Shown: positions 51,091 to 59,993, counted from the stretch's first letter. The stretch is 64,000 nt of DNA from Streptomyces tibetensis (GCF_007655005.1 NZ_SZVW01000023.1:94672-158671), one strand, 5' to 3'. Notes: generated from the letters alone by a model not told the origin. Program-made: numbers and translations.

Positions 51091-52122
51091 ATGAGGAGTT
51101 TTCGGAGGCCGGCCGCCGGGCTCGGATGCCTGATCACCCTGGCCGCCGCCACGGGCTGTTCGGACCAGGACGGCCCGGCTCGCGACCCGGCTCGCGCGGC
51201 CCCCTCCGTGACGGCGGCTCCCGGCACCCCGGCCCCTGCCCGGAGCGGCACCTCGTACGCCCCGTACGTCAGTGCCGGGGAAGCCGCCGCCACCGATTCG
51301 GCCGGTTCCCCCACGACGTACAACCTGGCGTTCGTCATATCCGACGGCGACGACTGCGTCCCCCGGTGGGACGGCTCCCACGCCATCGGAGACGCGAAAG
51401 TCGCCGCCCGTATCGCGAAACTCAAGGAGGGCGGCGCCCGGGTCAGGGTCTCCTTCGGCGGCGCGTCCGGCAGGGAACTCGCGGCGAACTGCGACAGCGC
51501 GCCGGAACTGGCCGCGGCCTACGGCAAGGCGCTCGACGCGGCCGGTACGACCCTGGCCGACTTCGACATCGAGGGCGACGAGCTGGGCGACTCCGCGTCC
51601 ACCGCCCTGCGTTCGGAGGCGATCGCGCAGTTGCAGAAGGAACGGCCCGGCCTGAAGGTCTCGTTCACCCTGCCGGTCATGCCCTCGGGTCTCAGCAAGG
51701 CCAGTCTGGCGCTCCTCGCCTCCGCCAACAGCCACGCCGTGCAGGTCTCCACCGTCAACCTCATGACGATGAACTACGGCTCGAAGTACGACGGTGACAT
51801 GGGCGGTTACGCCCTCACGGCCGCCGAGGCCGCGCACGCCCAGCTGCGGAAGATCTTCAAGACCTCGGACGCGACCGCCTGGCGGGGCATGGCACTCACC
51901 TCGATGATCGGCGTCAACGACGTCAAGGGCGAGACGTTCACGCTCGCGGACGCCGCCGAGGTCCGCGCGTTCGCCGAGGAGAAGGGCATCGCCTGGGTGT
52001 CGATGTGGTCGACGGCCCGGGACCGGAGTTGCGCGGACGGCACCGGGTCGACGAAGGCGGCGACCCACTGCAGCGGGGTGGCACAGAAGCCGGGGGCGTT
52101 CGCGCAGGTGTTCGCGGGCTGA
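51091..52122 (+). CDS. GH18-like (chitinase-fold) lipoprotein
   Basis: Predicted extracellular protein of 343 aa with a lipoprotein signal peptide (lipobox ATGC, lipidated Cys23) and a Pro/Ala-rich linker to about residue 60. The remainder resembles the GH18 barrel of actinobacterial chitinase/chitin-binding-type proteins: YNLAFVISDGDDCVPRWDG, VRVSFGGASGRELAANC, and a catalytic strand LADFDIEGDEL in which Asp157, Asp159 and Glu161 match the DxDxE pattern. VSTVNLMTMNYG and IAWVSMWSTARD match later strands. It is shorter than secreted chitinases and has no separate binding domain. Chitin or cell-wall hydrolysis is inference. Confidence 0.87.
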   Translation: MRSFRRPAAGLGCLITLAAATGCSDQDGPARDPARAAPSVTAAPGTPAPARSGTSYAPYVSAGEAAATDSAGSPTTYNLAFVISDGDDCVPRWDGSHAIGDAKVAARIAKLKEGGARVRVSFGGASGRELAANCDSAPELAAAYGKALDAAGTTLADFDIEGDELGDSASTALRSEAIAQLQKERPGLKVSFTLPVMPSGLSKASLALLASANSHAVQVSTVNLMTMNYGSKYDGDMGGYALTAAEAAHAQLRKIFKTSDATAWRGMALTSMIGVNDVKGETFTLADAAEVRAFAEEKGIAWVSMWSTARDRSCADGTGSTKAATHCSGVAQKPGAFAQVFAG

Positions 52123-52135
52123 CCCGGCCTCGGGG

Positions 52136-52918
52136 TCAGCGGGCCCGGTACACCAGGCGGCCGGCCAGCACGGTCGCCACGCAGGTCACCGCACCGCGCT
52201 CGCGCAGGGCCGTCTCGTCGGGGACGTCGAACACGGCCAGGTCGGCCCGGCCGCCGACGGACAGCGGGGCGTGGACCGTGCCGCGCAGGTCGTACCCCTC
52301 CGCGAACGGGTCGAGGTCGGGCCGCTCACCGAGGAGCGTGCCGGGAGCGCCCGTGGTCCCCACGACGGCCAGCCCGGAGCGGGCGACGGCTGTGGCCACC
52401 AGCGGATCGCGGAAACGGGCGCCGGGCGAGGCGACGGCCGTGGTGCCGTACCGCAGCATCCGCTGCACCCCGCGCCGCACGCTGCCCGACCAGCGGGTAT
52501 CCGTGAGGTCGCCCAGGGCGGCCAGCTTCTCGCCCCACAGGGGTTCTTCGCCCAGCTCGTCGGCTTCGCGCGGGTCGGGGTGGTAGCAGTGGCGCAGCAG
52601 CCACAGCGGGTGCCACTGGCGCAGACCGGGGGTGAGGACGCCCGGCCAGCGCCGCACCCGCGCGCCCGGTGCCTGTTCGGCGAGCTCCTCGTACGGCCCG
52701 ACAGTCGTGATCCGGTCGCCGTCGACCAGGACGGCTCCGTCCGCGACGGCTGTGTCCGTGCCGGGTGCGTCCGTGCCAGGTGCATCCGTGCCGGGTGCAT
52801 CCCTGCCGGGTGCGTCCGTGCCCGGCGAGTCCATGCCGAATGCGTCCGTGCCGGGCGAGTCCGTGCCGGGTGCCGCGCCCGCCGGGAGGACCAGCGGGGC
52901 GGCGTGGATCGTCAGCAC
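52136..52918 (-). CDS. Imidazolonepropionase/amidohydrolase-like protein lacking the metal motif
   Basis: Protein of 260 aa, encoded 7 bp after mqnC on the same strand. The N-terminal and C-terminal composite beta-sandwich halves of amidohydrolases are recognisable (AVADGAVLVDGDRITTVGPYEEL; LSVGGRADLAVFDVPDETAL; VATVLAGRLVYRAR). The usual HxH metal motif after the PG turn is replaced by LTPGLRQWHPLWLLRHCYH, and the barrel is strongly shortened, so classical hydrolase chemistry is doubtful. Residues about 16-57 are a pentapeptide repeat (GTDAP-like) from 15-bp DNA repeats. Tight linkage to mqnC suggests an accessory role in the futalosine pathway, unproven. Confidence 0.8.
   Translation of the reverse strand: MLTIHAAPLVLPAGAAPGTDSPGTDAFGMDSPGTDAPGRDAPGTDAPGTDAPGTDTAVADGAVLVDGDRITTVGPYEELAEQAPGARVRRWPGVLTPGLRQWHPLWLLRHCYHPDPREADELGEEPLWGEKLAALGDLTDTRWSGSVRRGVQRMLRYGTTAVASPGARFRDPLVATAVARSGLAVVGTTGAPGTLLGERPDLDPFAEGYDLRGTVHAPLSVGGRADLAVFDVPDETALRERGAVTCVATVLAGRLVYRAR
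52754..52873. repeat. Eight 15-bp tandem repeats encoding a GTDAP-like pentapeptide array
   Basis: Consecutive 15-bp units from 52754, consensus GTCCGTGCCGGGTGC on the plus strand, with one to four changes each. Read on the minus strand they encode GTDAP/GMDSP/GRDAP variants near the N-terminus of the amidohydrolase-like protein. Confidence 0.9.
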
Positions 52919-52925
52919 GGTGGGG

Positions 52926-54125
52926 TCAGTTGGGGGCCAGCAGCTTCAGCTCGGGGTGAGCCGTGCCGCCCGCGATGGCCGTGGAGGAGATGTGCGAGGC
53001 GACGCGGTCGTCGACCGGGTCGTTCGCCGGGTCGTCGTGGACGACGAGGTGCTCGTAGGTGGTGGCGCGCTGGGCGGGCACCCGGCCCGCCTTCCGGATC
53101 AGATCGATGATCTCCATCCGGTTGGACCGGTGCTTGGCACCGGCCGACGACACCACGTTCTCCTCCAGCATGATCGAGCCGAGGTCGTCGGCGCCGTAGT
53201 GCAGGGAGAGCTGGCCGACCTCCTTGCCCGTGGTGAGCCAGGAGCCCTGGATGTGGGCGATGTTGTCCATGAACAGCCGCGCGATGGCGATCATGCGCAG
53301 GTACTCGAAGAGCGTCGCCTGCGTGCGGCCCTTCAGGTGGTTGTTCTCCGGCTGGTAGGTGTACGGGATGAAGGCGCGGAAGCCGCCCGTGCGGTCCTGG
53401 ACGTCCCGGATCATCCGCAGGTGCTCGATGCGCTCGGCGTTGGTCTCGCCGGTGCCCATGAGCATGGTCGACGTCGACTCCACACCCAGGTTGTGGGCGA
53501 TCTCCATGATCTCCAGCCAGCGCTCGCCGGACTCCTTCAGCGGGGCGATGGCCTTGCGGGGCCGCTCGGGCAGCAGCTCGGCGCCGGCACCGGCGAAGGA
53601 GTCGAGGCCGGCGGCGTGGATGCGCCGGATCGCCTCCTCCACGCTCACCTTGGAGATCCGGGCCATGTGCTCGACCTCGGACGCGCCCAGCGAGTGGATC
53701 ACCAGCTGCGGGAACGCGTCCTTGATCGCCTTGAAGTGCTTCTCGTAGTACTCGACGCCGTAGTCCGGGTGGTGTCCGCCCTGGAACATGATCTGCGTGC
53801 CGCCCAGCTCGACGGTCTCCGCGCAGCGGCGCAGGATGTCGTCCAGGTCACGCGTCCAGCCCTTGGCCGTGTCCTTGGGGGCGGCGTAGAACGCGCAGAA
53901 GCGGCACGCCGTGACGCAGACGTTCGTGTAGTTGATGTTGCGCTCGATGATGTACGTCGCGATGTGCTCGGTCCCGGCGTACCGGCGGCGGCGTACGGCG
54001 TCGGCGGCGGCGCCCAGTGCGTGCAGCGGGGCGTCCCGGTACAGCACGAGCGCCTCGTCCGGGGTGATCCGCCCACCGGCGGCTGCACGGTCGAGGATGG
54101 GCTGAAGGTCGGCCTTCTCGGTCAC
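52926..54125 (-). CDS. mqnC: Cyclic dehypoxanthinyl futalosine synthase (radical SAM)
   Basis: Radical-SAM enzyme of the futalosine route to menaquinone, cyclising dehypoxanthine futalosine; 399 aa. The SAM-cluster cysteines are Cys70, Cys74 and Cys77 in NYTNVCVTACRFCAFY. Other family blocks are GGTQIMFQGGHHPDYGVEYYE, AGLDSFAGAGAELL, ESTSTMLMGTGETNAERIEHL and FIPYTYQPENNHLKG. The GTG at 54125 is the only suitable start. It heads a two-gene unit with the amidohydrolase-like gene. With MenG, the reductase and the polyprenyl synthase it shows that this organism makes menaquinone by the futalosine pathway. Confidence 0.95.
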   Translation of the reverse strand: MTEKADLQPILDRAAAGGRITPDEALVLYRDAPLHALGAAADAVRRRRYAGTEHIATYIIERNINYTNVCVTACRFCAFYAAPKDTAKGWTRDLDDILRRCAETVELGGTQIMFQGGHHPDYGVEYYEKHFKAIKDAFPQLVIHSLGASEVEHMARISKVSVEEAIRRIHAAGLDSFAGAGAELLPERPRKAIAPLKESGERWLEIMEIAHNLGVESTSTMLMGTGETNAERIEHLRMIRDVQDRTGGFRAFIPYTYQPENNHLKGRTQATLFEYLRMIAIARLFMDNIAHIQGSWLTTGKEVGQLSLHYGADDLGSIMLEENVVSSAGAKHRSNRMEIIDLIRKAGRVPAQRATTYEHLVVHDDPANDPVDDRVASHISSTAIAGGTAHPELKLLAPN

Positions 54126-54195
54126 CGGGCGTCCCTTTCGTAAGGGTTGTGGACGGACCAGCCCAGCGTACGCCAGGGCTTCGGCCGGCCGGACG

Positions 54196-55185
54196 TCAGG
54201 CCGTAGGGGCGGCGTGGGCGTAGGGGGCGGGTGGGGTGCTCGGTGCGGAGAGGCGCTGCGGCTCGCGACGCCGGGCGAGCCACAGCACGAGCGCGGCGTA
54301 GAGCAGGTCGGTGGCCATGGCGGTGAGGGCCAGCGGCCAGGGCGCGTCGGCAGCGGTCTCGTCCGACGACAGTCCTCCGACGACCGCGGCGGAGACGCCG
54401 AAGGCCAGCAGGTTGTTCAGGACGTGCAGGACGATGGCCGCTTCGAGTCCGCCGGTGCGGATCGTGAGCAGACCCATCACGAGACCGTTCACCAGCAGCC
54501 CGAGGAAGCCCCACCGGGTACCCCAGCCGTGGGCCGCGGCGAACAGCACGGCCTGCGGGATCACGGCGAGCCACGGGGAACGCAGAAACGCCCCGACCGC
54601 CTGCAGCAGCCAGCCGCGGAAGACGTACTCCTCGGCCGCGGCCTGCAGCGGGACGAGGACGGCCAGCACGGCCAGCGCCACGAGGAAGGAGCGCAGGCCC
54701 ACCCAGGTGTCGGACTCGTCCGAGCCGCCCGGCAGGAAGAAGGAGATCACCGTGAGCAGGAGGATGGGCGGCAGCCCGGCCAGCAGGCACCACCCGAGCC
54801 AGCCGATCCGCAGCCGTCCGGTGACCGATGTGACGGTCCCGGCACCCCGTCTCGCCGGCCACAGCGTGGCCAGCAGCACCAGGGGCAGGCCTATCGCGAT
54901 CGACACGAGATCCATCGCGGTGTTCCCGAGCGGCCCTAAGTCGGCACCGCCGTCGGGCAGTTCCGGGGCACCGAGCGCCGTGCCGAGCCCGTAGGAGACG
55001 GCCAGCAGCATGAGCAGCGTCACGAAGTAGGCGAAGGCCAGCAGCACCGTGCCGACCAGCGGCCGCCACCAGCGGTGACGGCCTGTGGTGCGGTCCAGGC
55101 GGTGGTACGGGTGAGGGGTGGGGTCCGGGGACGGGCCGACGGGGTGCGCGGTCGGGTAGGCGGGGTGAGGCGATGCGTTTGTCAT
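54196..55185 (-). CDS. CPBP (CAAX/Abi) family intramembrane metalloprotease
   Basis: Integral membrane protease-like protein, about 329 aa, with around eight hydrophobic helices. All CPBP motifs are present: motif 1 AAAEEYVFRGWLLQ (EExxxR), motif 2 VLFAAAHGW (FxxxH) and motif 3 LHVLNNLLAF (HxxxN). The N-terminus before the first helix is Pro/His-rich (SPDPTPHPYHR). The start is uncertain: ATG 55185 is chosen, with ATG 55194/55197 and GTG 55221 in frame upstream and no clear ribosome site. The substrate is unknown. Confidence 0.88.
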   Translation of the reverse strand: MTNASPHPAYPTAHPVGPSPDPTPHPYHRLDRTTGRHRWWRPLVGTVLLAFAYFVTLLMLLAVSYGLGTALGAPELPDGGADLGPLGNTAMDLVSIAIGLPLVLLATLWPARRGAGTVTSVTGRLRIGWLGWCLLAGLPPILLLTVISFFLPGGSDESDTWVGLRSFLVALAVLAVLVPLQAAAEEYVFRGWLLQAVGAFLRSPWLAVIPQAVLFAAAHGWGTRWGFLGLLVNGLVMGLLTIRTGGLEAAIVLHVLNNLLAFGVSAAVVGGLSSDETAADAPWPLALTAMATDLLYAALVLWLARRREPQRLSAPSTPPAPYAHAAPTA

Positions 55186-55291
55186 GATCAGCATCATGGC
55201 AGCGCCGGTTGCGCGGGTCACAGGCGTTCATCGGGCTCTCGGGCGCGTGCCGGCGTGCCGGACGACCGGGTTCGCATGCCGGACTCTGGTG

Positions 55292-56020
55292 TCAGGCCGT
55301 GTACGCGCCCACGAGCAGGCCCAGGAACGCGCCCGCGATCAGGAACGGGCCGAAGGGGATGGCTGTTTTGCGGGTGGCTCGGCGGGTGATCACCAGGGCG
55401 GCGCCGTACAGCGCGCCCAGGAGGAAACCGGCGAACGTGCCGAGCATGACCGTCGGCCAGCCGTACCAGCCGAGGGCGGCGCCGGTGCCGAGGGCGAGCT
55501 TGACGTCGCCGAAGCCCATGCCTGCGGGGTTGATGAGGAACAGGACGAAGTAGCCGCCGCCCAGGGCGAGGGAGCCGAGCAGGGCGGTCGTCCAGTGGCC
55601 CGCGTGTTCGGGGACGAGGGCGGTGAGGCCGAGCAGGGCCAGGGCGGCCGCGGCGAAGGGGAGGGTGAGCGGGTCGGGCAGGCGCCGTACCCGGAAGTCG
55701 ACGACCGTGAGCAGCACGCCGACCGGGGCGAGCAGCAGCCAGACCCCGAGCTCGGGGCGGGTGTCGGTCGCGGCGGCGAGGACCGCGCAGACCAGGGCGG
55801 TGGCGATCACGAGGGGCGTCGCACGCGGTCCGTATCCGGGCTCCGCACACTCCGGGCATGCCGCCCGCCCCAGCCAGCCCTTGACGGGGTGGCCGCCGGG
55901 GCACTCCTTGCGCCACGCCTCCCCCGACGGCGCGGAGAACCGGTAGGCCGCGCGCGGCAGCAGCGCTCCCGCCGCCGCACCCCACACAGCGGCGACGAGG
56001 ACCAGCAGCCCGGTGCTCAT
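55292..56020 (-). CDS. A24 prepilin-type peptidase
   Basis: Membrane aspartyl peptidase of the type IV prepilin/TadV class, 242 aa, about seven helices. The two catalytic Asp regions are VDFRVRRLPD and GMGFGDVKLALG (GxGD). A short zinc-ribbon-like segment (KECPGGHP...ACPECAEPGYG) replaces part of the N-terminal methylase domain; residual Cys are Cys39, Cys55 and Cys58. The ATG overlaps the stop of the upstream BTAD protein gene by 4 bp. It probably processes pilin-like (Flp/Tad) exported proteins encoded elsewhere. Confidence 0.92.
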   Translation of the reverse strand: MSTGLLVLVAAVWGAAAGALLPRAAYRFSAPSGEAWRKECPGGHPVKGWLGRAACPECAEPGYGPRATPLVIATALVCAVLAAATDTRPELGVWLLLAPVGVLLTVVDFRVRRLPDPLTLPFAAAALALLGLTALVPEHAGHWTTALLGSLALGGGYFVLFLINPAGMGFGDVKLALGTGAALGWYGWPTVMLGTFAGFLLGALYGAALVITRRATRKTAIPFGPFLIAGAFLGLLVGAYTA

Positions 56021-59016
56021 CCCACCGCGGCGATCGCGTCACGCCACGTCGGCAGCAGCTCGTCGAGCAGTGCCTCGGTGCGCGGCGGCAGCCCGCGGGC
56101 CCCGCTGCGGCCGATGAGGTCGGTGGCGAGTCCGGTCAGCCGTTCCGTGTCACCGGTGGCGTGGGTGGCGCGCAGCAGCTCGTGCCACAGGCGCTCGTCG
56201 GCCGGAGCGGTGCGCAGGGCCGCGTTGAGCGCCTCGATGGCCTTCTCCGCGCGGTCCTTCTCCATGTGGAACTCGCACAGCGCGAGCCCCGTGTCCGCGA
56301 CGAGCAGCGGCAACTGGGCGTCCACGATCTCGTGGGACAGCCACTGGTAACGGCCCTCCGGCCGGTCGGCGAGCAGCGGCCCGCGCACCAGCACCAGCGC
56401 GTCGGTGAGCAGCCGCCCGCGCACGGCCCGGCTGCCGACGCCCCGGCCCTGCGTGGCCTCGTGGTACAGGGACCGCAGCACGTCCAGGTCGGAGACCACC
56501 GTCTTGGCGAGCGTGAGCCGGCCGGAGCCGTCGGTGGCGAGGCGGGGCGTGCCGTCGGGGTCGGTGCCGAGCCAGTCGCGCAGCCGGTCGAGCAGCGCGC
56601 CGCGCACGTCGTCGGTGACACCGCGCGGCCACAGCGCCGAGGACAGCACGCGCGGGTGCACGCCCTCGCGGTGCAGGAGCAGCAGGGCGAGCGCCTCGTG
56701 CAGCAGCGCGCTGCGCTCCCCGTCCGGGTTGTCCAGCCCGATGATCTCGTACGGCCCGACGAGCCGGGCGTACACGGCCGGACGGCCCTGCTCGCTGATG
56801 TCGACGAGGAACGGCGGGGTGGTCGCCGGCCTGTCGCTCTCGCGCTCCGGGTCGGCCTCGACGAACAGCTCGACCACGGCCCGCTGCTGGGCGACGGGCA
56901 GCAACTGGGCGTCGAGTTCGAGCCCGAGGAGCGGAGCGAGCAGCTTGCCCTGGCCGGTGATCTCCATCTCCCAGGCGGCGCCCGGCAGATCGCCGGTCTC
57001 GGTGCCGACGAGGTAGCCGATGCCGAGACGGCTGGCGTCGGCGGCGAGTTCGGCGAGCTTGACGGCGTCCTCGGCGGACGGCTGGGCGGCGAGCAGGACC
57101 AGGTGCGGGGCCCAACGGGTGTGCTGGGCGGGCCCGGTGCGCCCGGTGAGGACGGAGTCGTGCCCGGCGGCGCCCAGCGCTCCGCGCCGCTGCCGCGTCT
57201 CGGCCTCCATGGTCTCGACGAGGGCCTCGACGTCCTCCAGGTGCCGGATCCGGTTCGGGGCGAGGGGCGTGAGGTCCTCCCCGAAGCCGACGAGCGTGAT
57301 GGTCATGCGGTCCGACCATCCGTTGGTCGCCAACTCGGCGGCCACGGACGCGAAGACGGCGGCCCGGTCGGCCTCCCGGCCGCTCAGCGAGACGATGCCG
57401 GGCACGGCCTCCAGGTTGAGCAGCAGCCGCGAGTCGTCCATGGTGCCGAGGCTGACGAGGCCGGGGTAGGGCGCGGCCGTGTCGACGTCCTCGTAGCGCT
57501 CGGCGTCGGTGCGGGAGAGCATCCAGAACGTCTGGTCCTGCCCCTGCTGCCAGGGGGCCGGGGGCTTCCCGGCGGGCTGGGCGAGCTGCAGGTGCAGGTC
57601 GCCGTTGGTGAGCCAGGCCGCGTAGACGACCGGCAGCGCGCGCGACTCCTCGGCGAGGGAGGCGGCGAGACCGCGCAGGCTTCGGTCCAGCAGCCGCACG
57701 CCCTCGGGGTCGGCGCCGACGAGCAGCGCGTCCTGGACGTCCTGCGCGTCACCGCTCGGCGTGGGCGGCTCCATGCCGCGCCGTCCGCCGATGGAGCCGA
57801 ACGCCGACTGCCACAGGGCCTGCCGGCGGCGCCGCCCCAGGGCGCCGAGGAGACCGGCGGCGAGGAGGGGCGCGGCGAGGAGGGCTTCGGGCAGGCCGAA
57901 GGAGCTGTCGGACTCGGCGCCGACGGCGGTGGCCTGCTGGTGCCCGGTGCCGTCGTGGGCGGGCCGCTGCTGGTCGGGGACGGACACCTGGGTGGCGCCG
58001 CCGTGCGCCTGGTCGCTTCCGCCCTGGGCGCCGCCTCCGCCCTGGGCGTGGTCGCCGGTCTGGGCGTAGTCGCTGATCTGCTGCTGCACGTCCGGCGACA
58101 CGTTCGGTGCCTCGTCGGGCATCTCGACGAGGTCGCCGCCGCGGGCGTCGCCCGGCATCTCCATGATCCAGCCGGGCCGGATGAGGCTGGCCTCGGAGAG
58201 CTTGGACCCGTCCGGCTGCACGCGGTCCTTGTTGAGCTCGAAGATCTCCTTGTAGCGGCGCCCGTCGCCGAGGTGGCGCTGGGCTATCTCCCAGAGGGAG
58301 TCGTGGTGACGGCCCTCGGGCGGCTGGATCCGGTAGAACTTGGTGTCGCCCTGCTTGGCGGTGCTGCCACCGGCGTCGGCGTGGGCGGCGGCGTGCGAGG
58401 CCTGCTCGGCGAGGGCGGCCGCGGCGCCGGAGGCCTGCTCCTGCTGCTGGGCGAAGATGCCCGGGGTGGCCTGAGCGGCGGCGACGGTCGGCTTCTGGTT
58501 GGCGTCGTAGCTGTTCCCGAGCTGCGACAGCCCCGGCGTGAAGCTGGCGGCGGTGGCGCCGACGAGCAGCAGCGCGGCGACGAGCTGACGTGCGAGCAAC
58601 TGACTCGGCCCGGCGCCGGGCACCCGCCCCGGCACGCCGACGCCCGACAGCGCGGCCTTCATCTCCACGAGCACGCACGCCGTGAACTGCGCCCACGCCA
58701 GCCACACGATGACGGTGAGGATGTTCAGGAACGTGTGGACCGTGATCTCTTGCTGCAGCCAGTCGAAACTGGGCACCCCGTTCGGCAGCGGCCACCCGAT
58801 CTGCGTGGCCAGCGCGCCCGGCACACCGACGAGCAGCACCGCCAGGGCGACGAAGGCGAGGAACGCCTTGACGAAGTCCCCGAACGACCGCCGCCGGATC
58901 CGCACCGGCTGCGGGGTCCGGTTCCTGGGGGAGGCCGTGGTCCCCGACGTTCCCGTCGTACTTCCCGACGTACTTCCCGTCGAGCTTGACGAGCTTGAGG
59001 TGCGGCGTCGCGGCAT
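56017..59016 (-). CDS. LysM- and BTAD-domain membrane protein
   Basis: Very large protein, 999 aa. A Ser/Thr/Gly-rich N-terminus leads to three hydrophobic segments at about residues 48-70, 90-118 and 138-162. A LysM-like domain follows at about 225-290 (YRIQPPEGRHHDSLWEIAQRHLGDGRRYKEIFELN), a Gln/Gly/His-rich linker, another hydrophobic stretch near 378-395, and then a long cytoplasmic part. The last about 240 residues hold a winged-helix-like region (LLLHREGVHPRVLSSALWPRG) and a BTAD-type TPR domain (VVSDLDVLRSLYHEATQG to the end). It probably couples a surface-sensing region to an intracellular regulator-like domain, and lies in one unit with the prepilin peptidase; function unproven. Confidence 0.88.
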   Translation of the reverse strand: MPRRRTSSSSSSTGSTSGSTTGTSGTTASPRNRTPQPVRIRRRSFGDFVKAFLAFVALAVLLVGVPGALATQIGWPLPNGVPSFDWLQQEITVHTFLNILTVIVWLAWAQFTACVLVEMKAALSGVGVPGRVPGAGPSQLLARQLVAALLLVGATAASFTPGLSQLGNSYDANQKPTVAAAQATPGIFAQQQEQASGAAAALAEQASHAAAHADAGGSTAKQGDTKFYRIQPPEGRHHDSLWEIAQRHLGDGRRYKEIFELNKDRVQPDGSKLSEASLIRPGWIMEMPGDARGGDLVEMPDEAPNVSPDVQQQISDYAQTGDHAQGGGGAQGGSDQAHGGATQVSVPDQQRPAHDGTGHQQATAVGAESDSSFGLPEALLAAPLLAAGLLGALGRRRRQALWQSAFGSIGGRRGMEPPTPSGDAQDVQDALLVGADPEGVRLLDRSLRGLAASLAEESRALPVVYAAWLTNGDLHLQLAQPAGKPPAPWQQGQDQTFWMLSRTDAERYEDVDTAAPYPGLVSLGTMDDSRLLLNLEAVPGIVSLSGREADRAAVFASVAAELATNGWSDRMTITLVGFGEDLTPLAPNRIRHLEDVEALVETMEAETRQRRGALGAAGHDSVLTGRTGPAQHTRWAPHLVLLAAQPSAEDAVKLAELAADASRLGIGYLVGTETGDLPGAAWEMEITGQGKLLAPLLGLELDAQLLPVAQQRAVVELFVEADPERESDRPATTPPFLVDISEQGRPAVYARLVGPYEIIGLDNPDGERSALLHEALALLLLHREGVHPRVLSSALWPRGVTDDVRGALLDRLRDWLGTDPDGTPRLATDGSGRLTLAKTVVSDLDVLRSLYHEATQGRGVGSRAVRGRLLTDALVLVRGPLLADRPEGRYQWLSHEIVDAQLPLLVADTGLALCEFHMEKDRAEKAIEALNAALRTAPADERLWHELLRATHATGDTERLTGLATDLIGRSGARGLPPRTEALLDELLPTWRDAIAAVG

Positions 59017-59259
59017 GGCGGGTGTCCTGGGGTCGTGTGTGGAGTGGGGTGGGGCTGGGCTGTGGGGTGAGGGTGTGCTGAGCCTACAGAGATCTTATGG
59101 ACTCTTATCGGGGTCGTCGAAGGGCAGCGGTAAGGAACCTCACTGCCGTCCGATTTGCCCTTGTAGCCACGGGCGTGGGCCCTGCGGCCGAGCTTGACGA
59201 TCACCCTTCTTCGCGAGCGCTACGCGCAGCCCTCACACTCTCCACACAATCGCCCATGG
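59017..59259. other. Divergent intergenic region
   Basis: Contains the leader of the LysM-BTAD gene (minus) and the region upstream of the first lipoprotein gene (plus). A T/A-richer patch near 59085-59110 (GATCTTATGGACTCTTATC) is a likely place for a minus-strand promoter. No gene seen. Confidence 0.4.
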
Positions 59260-59301
59260 TGGGCCGAAGGCCCAACGCGCCCCACTGATAGCTTCGTTCT
59301 C
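59260..59301 (+). promoter_or_regulatory. Conserved promoter block of lipoprotein module copy 1
   Basis: CTGATAGCTTCGTTCTC at 59285-59301 is exactly repeated upstream of copy 2 (61684-61700) at almost the same distance from the start codon, and includes a TAGCTT -10-like hexamer. Just upstream is a perfect dyad TGGGCC-GAA-GGCCCA at 59260-59274, which copy 2 retains only in degenerate form. Confidence 0.55.
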
Positions 59302-59333
59302 AGTTGCACACGTCGAACTTCGGGGGAGAAGCC

Positions 59334-59993
59334 GTGGCCCGCCGCGCTCTGACCACCACAGCCACCGCGTTCGCCGCGACGGCGGCACTGCTGCTGACCG
59401 CTTGCGGCGGGAGTGGCGACGACACGTCGTCGGACGACATCAAGGGGGCGGGTGACGGGTCGAGCCGCCCGTCGGCGTCCGCGTCCGGCCCCGCCGACTC
59501 CGACCGCCCGGACGTCAGCGTGCCGAAGGACCTGAAGCTGGTCTTCGACTTCGACAAGCCGTCCGACGCGAAGCAGGCGGCGGCACTGTCCGACGCCGAG
59601 AACTACGTCCGTGCGCTGAAGCACGGCATCGCGGCGCAGGATCCTGACGACCCGGCGTACCGGTTCTATTCGGGCGCGCAGGCCACGCAGTACGCCAAGT
59701 CGCAGATCGAGGCGTGGGTGAAGGGCGGATGGACCGTCTACGGGACGGACAAGTACTACGACGAGGATGTCGCCGCCGTGAGCGACGGCAAGGGCGTCGT
59801 CGTCTCGTTCTGCAGGAACCAGGCCGAGTTCTACGGCAAGGAGATCAAGACGGACAAGGTCATCCGCACCGAGGAGAGCCTGGACAGCTATCAGCGGTGG
59901 AGGATGCTCATGGTCCCCCCGGCCGGCTCTTCAGGGGTCTGGAAGGCCGGGACCGTCGAGGTCATGGGCAAGGCGAAGGACTGCCGCGAATGA
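59334..59993 (+). CDS. Exported lipoprotein, module copy 1
   Basis: Lipoprotein of 219 aa with a signal peptide ARRALTTTATAFAATAALLL and lipobox LTAC, then a Ser/Asp/Gly-rich linker to about residue 60. The mature domain is alpha/beta-like with DAENYVRALKHGIAAQDPDD and a Trp/Tyr-rich middle (AWVKGGWTVYGTDKYY); two further Cys occur late (SFCRNQ, KDCRE). No known family is recognised beyond actinobacterial hypothetical lipoproteins. The GTG at 59334 has GGGGGAGA upstream. The stop overlaps the next gene (ATGA). A paralogue lies at 61736. Confidence 0.9.
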   Translation: MARRALTTTATAFAATAALLLTACGGSGDDTSSDDIKGAGDGSSRPSASASGPADSDRPDVSVPKDLKLVFDFDKPSDAKQAAALSDAENYVRALKHGIAAQDPDDPAYRFYSGAQATQYAKSQIEAWVKGGWTVYGTDKYYDEDVAAVSDGKGVVVSFCRNQAEFYGKEIKTDKVIRTEESLDSYQRWRMLMVPPAGSSGVWKAGTVEVMGKAKDCRE

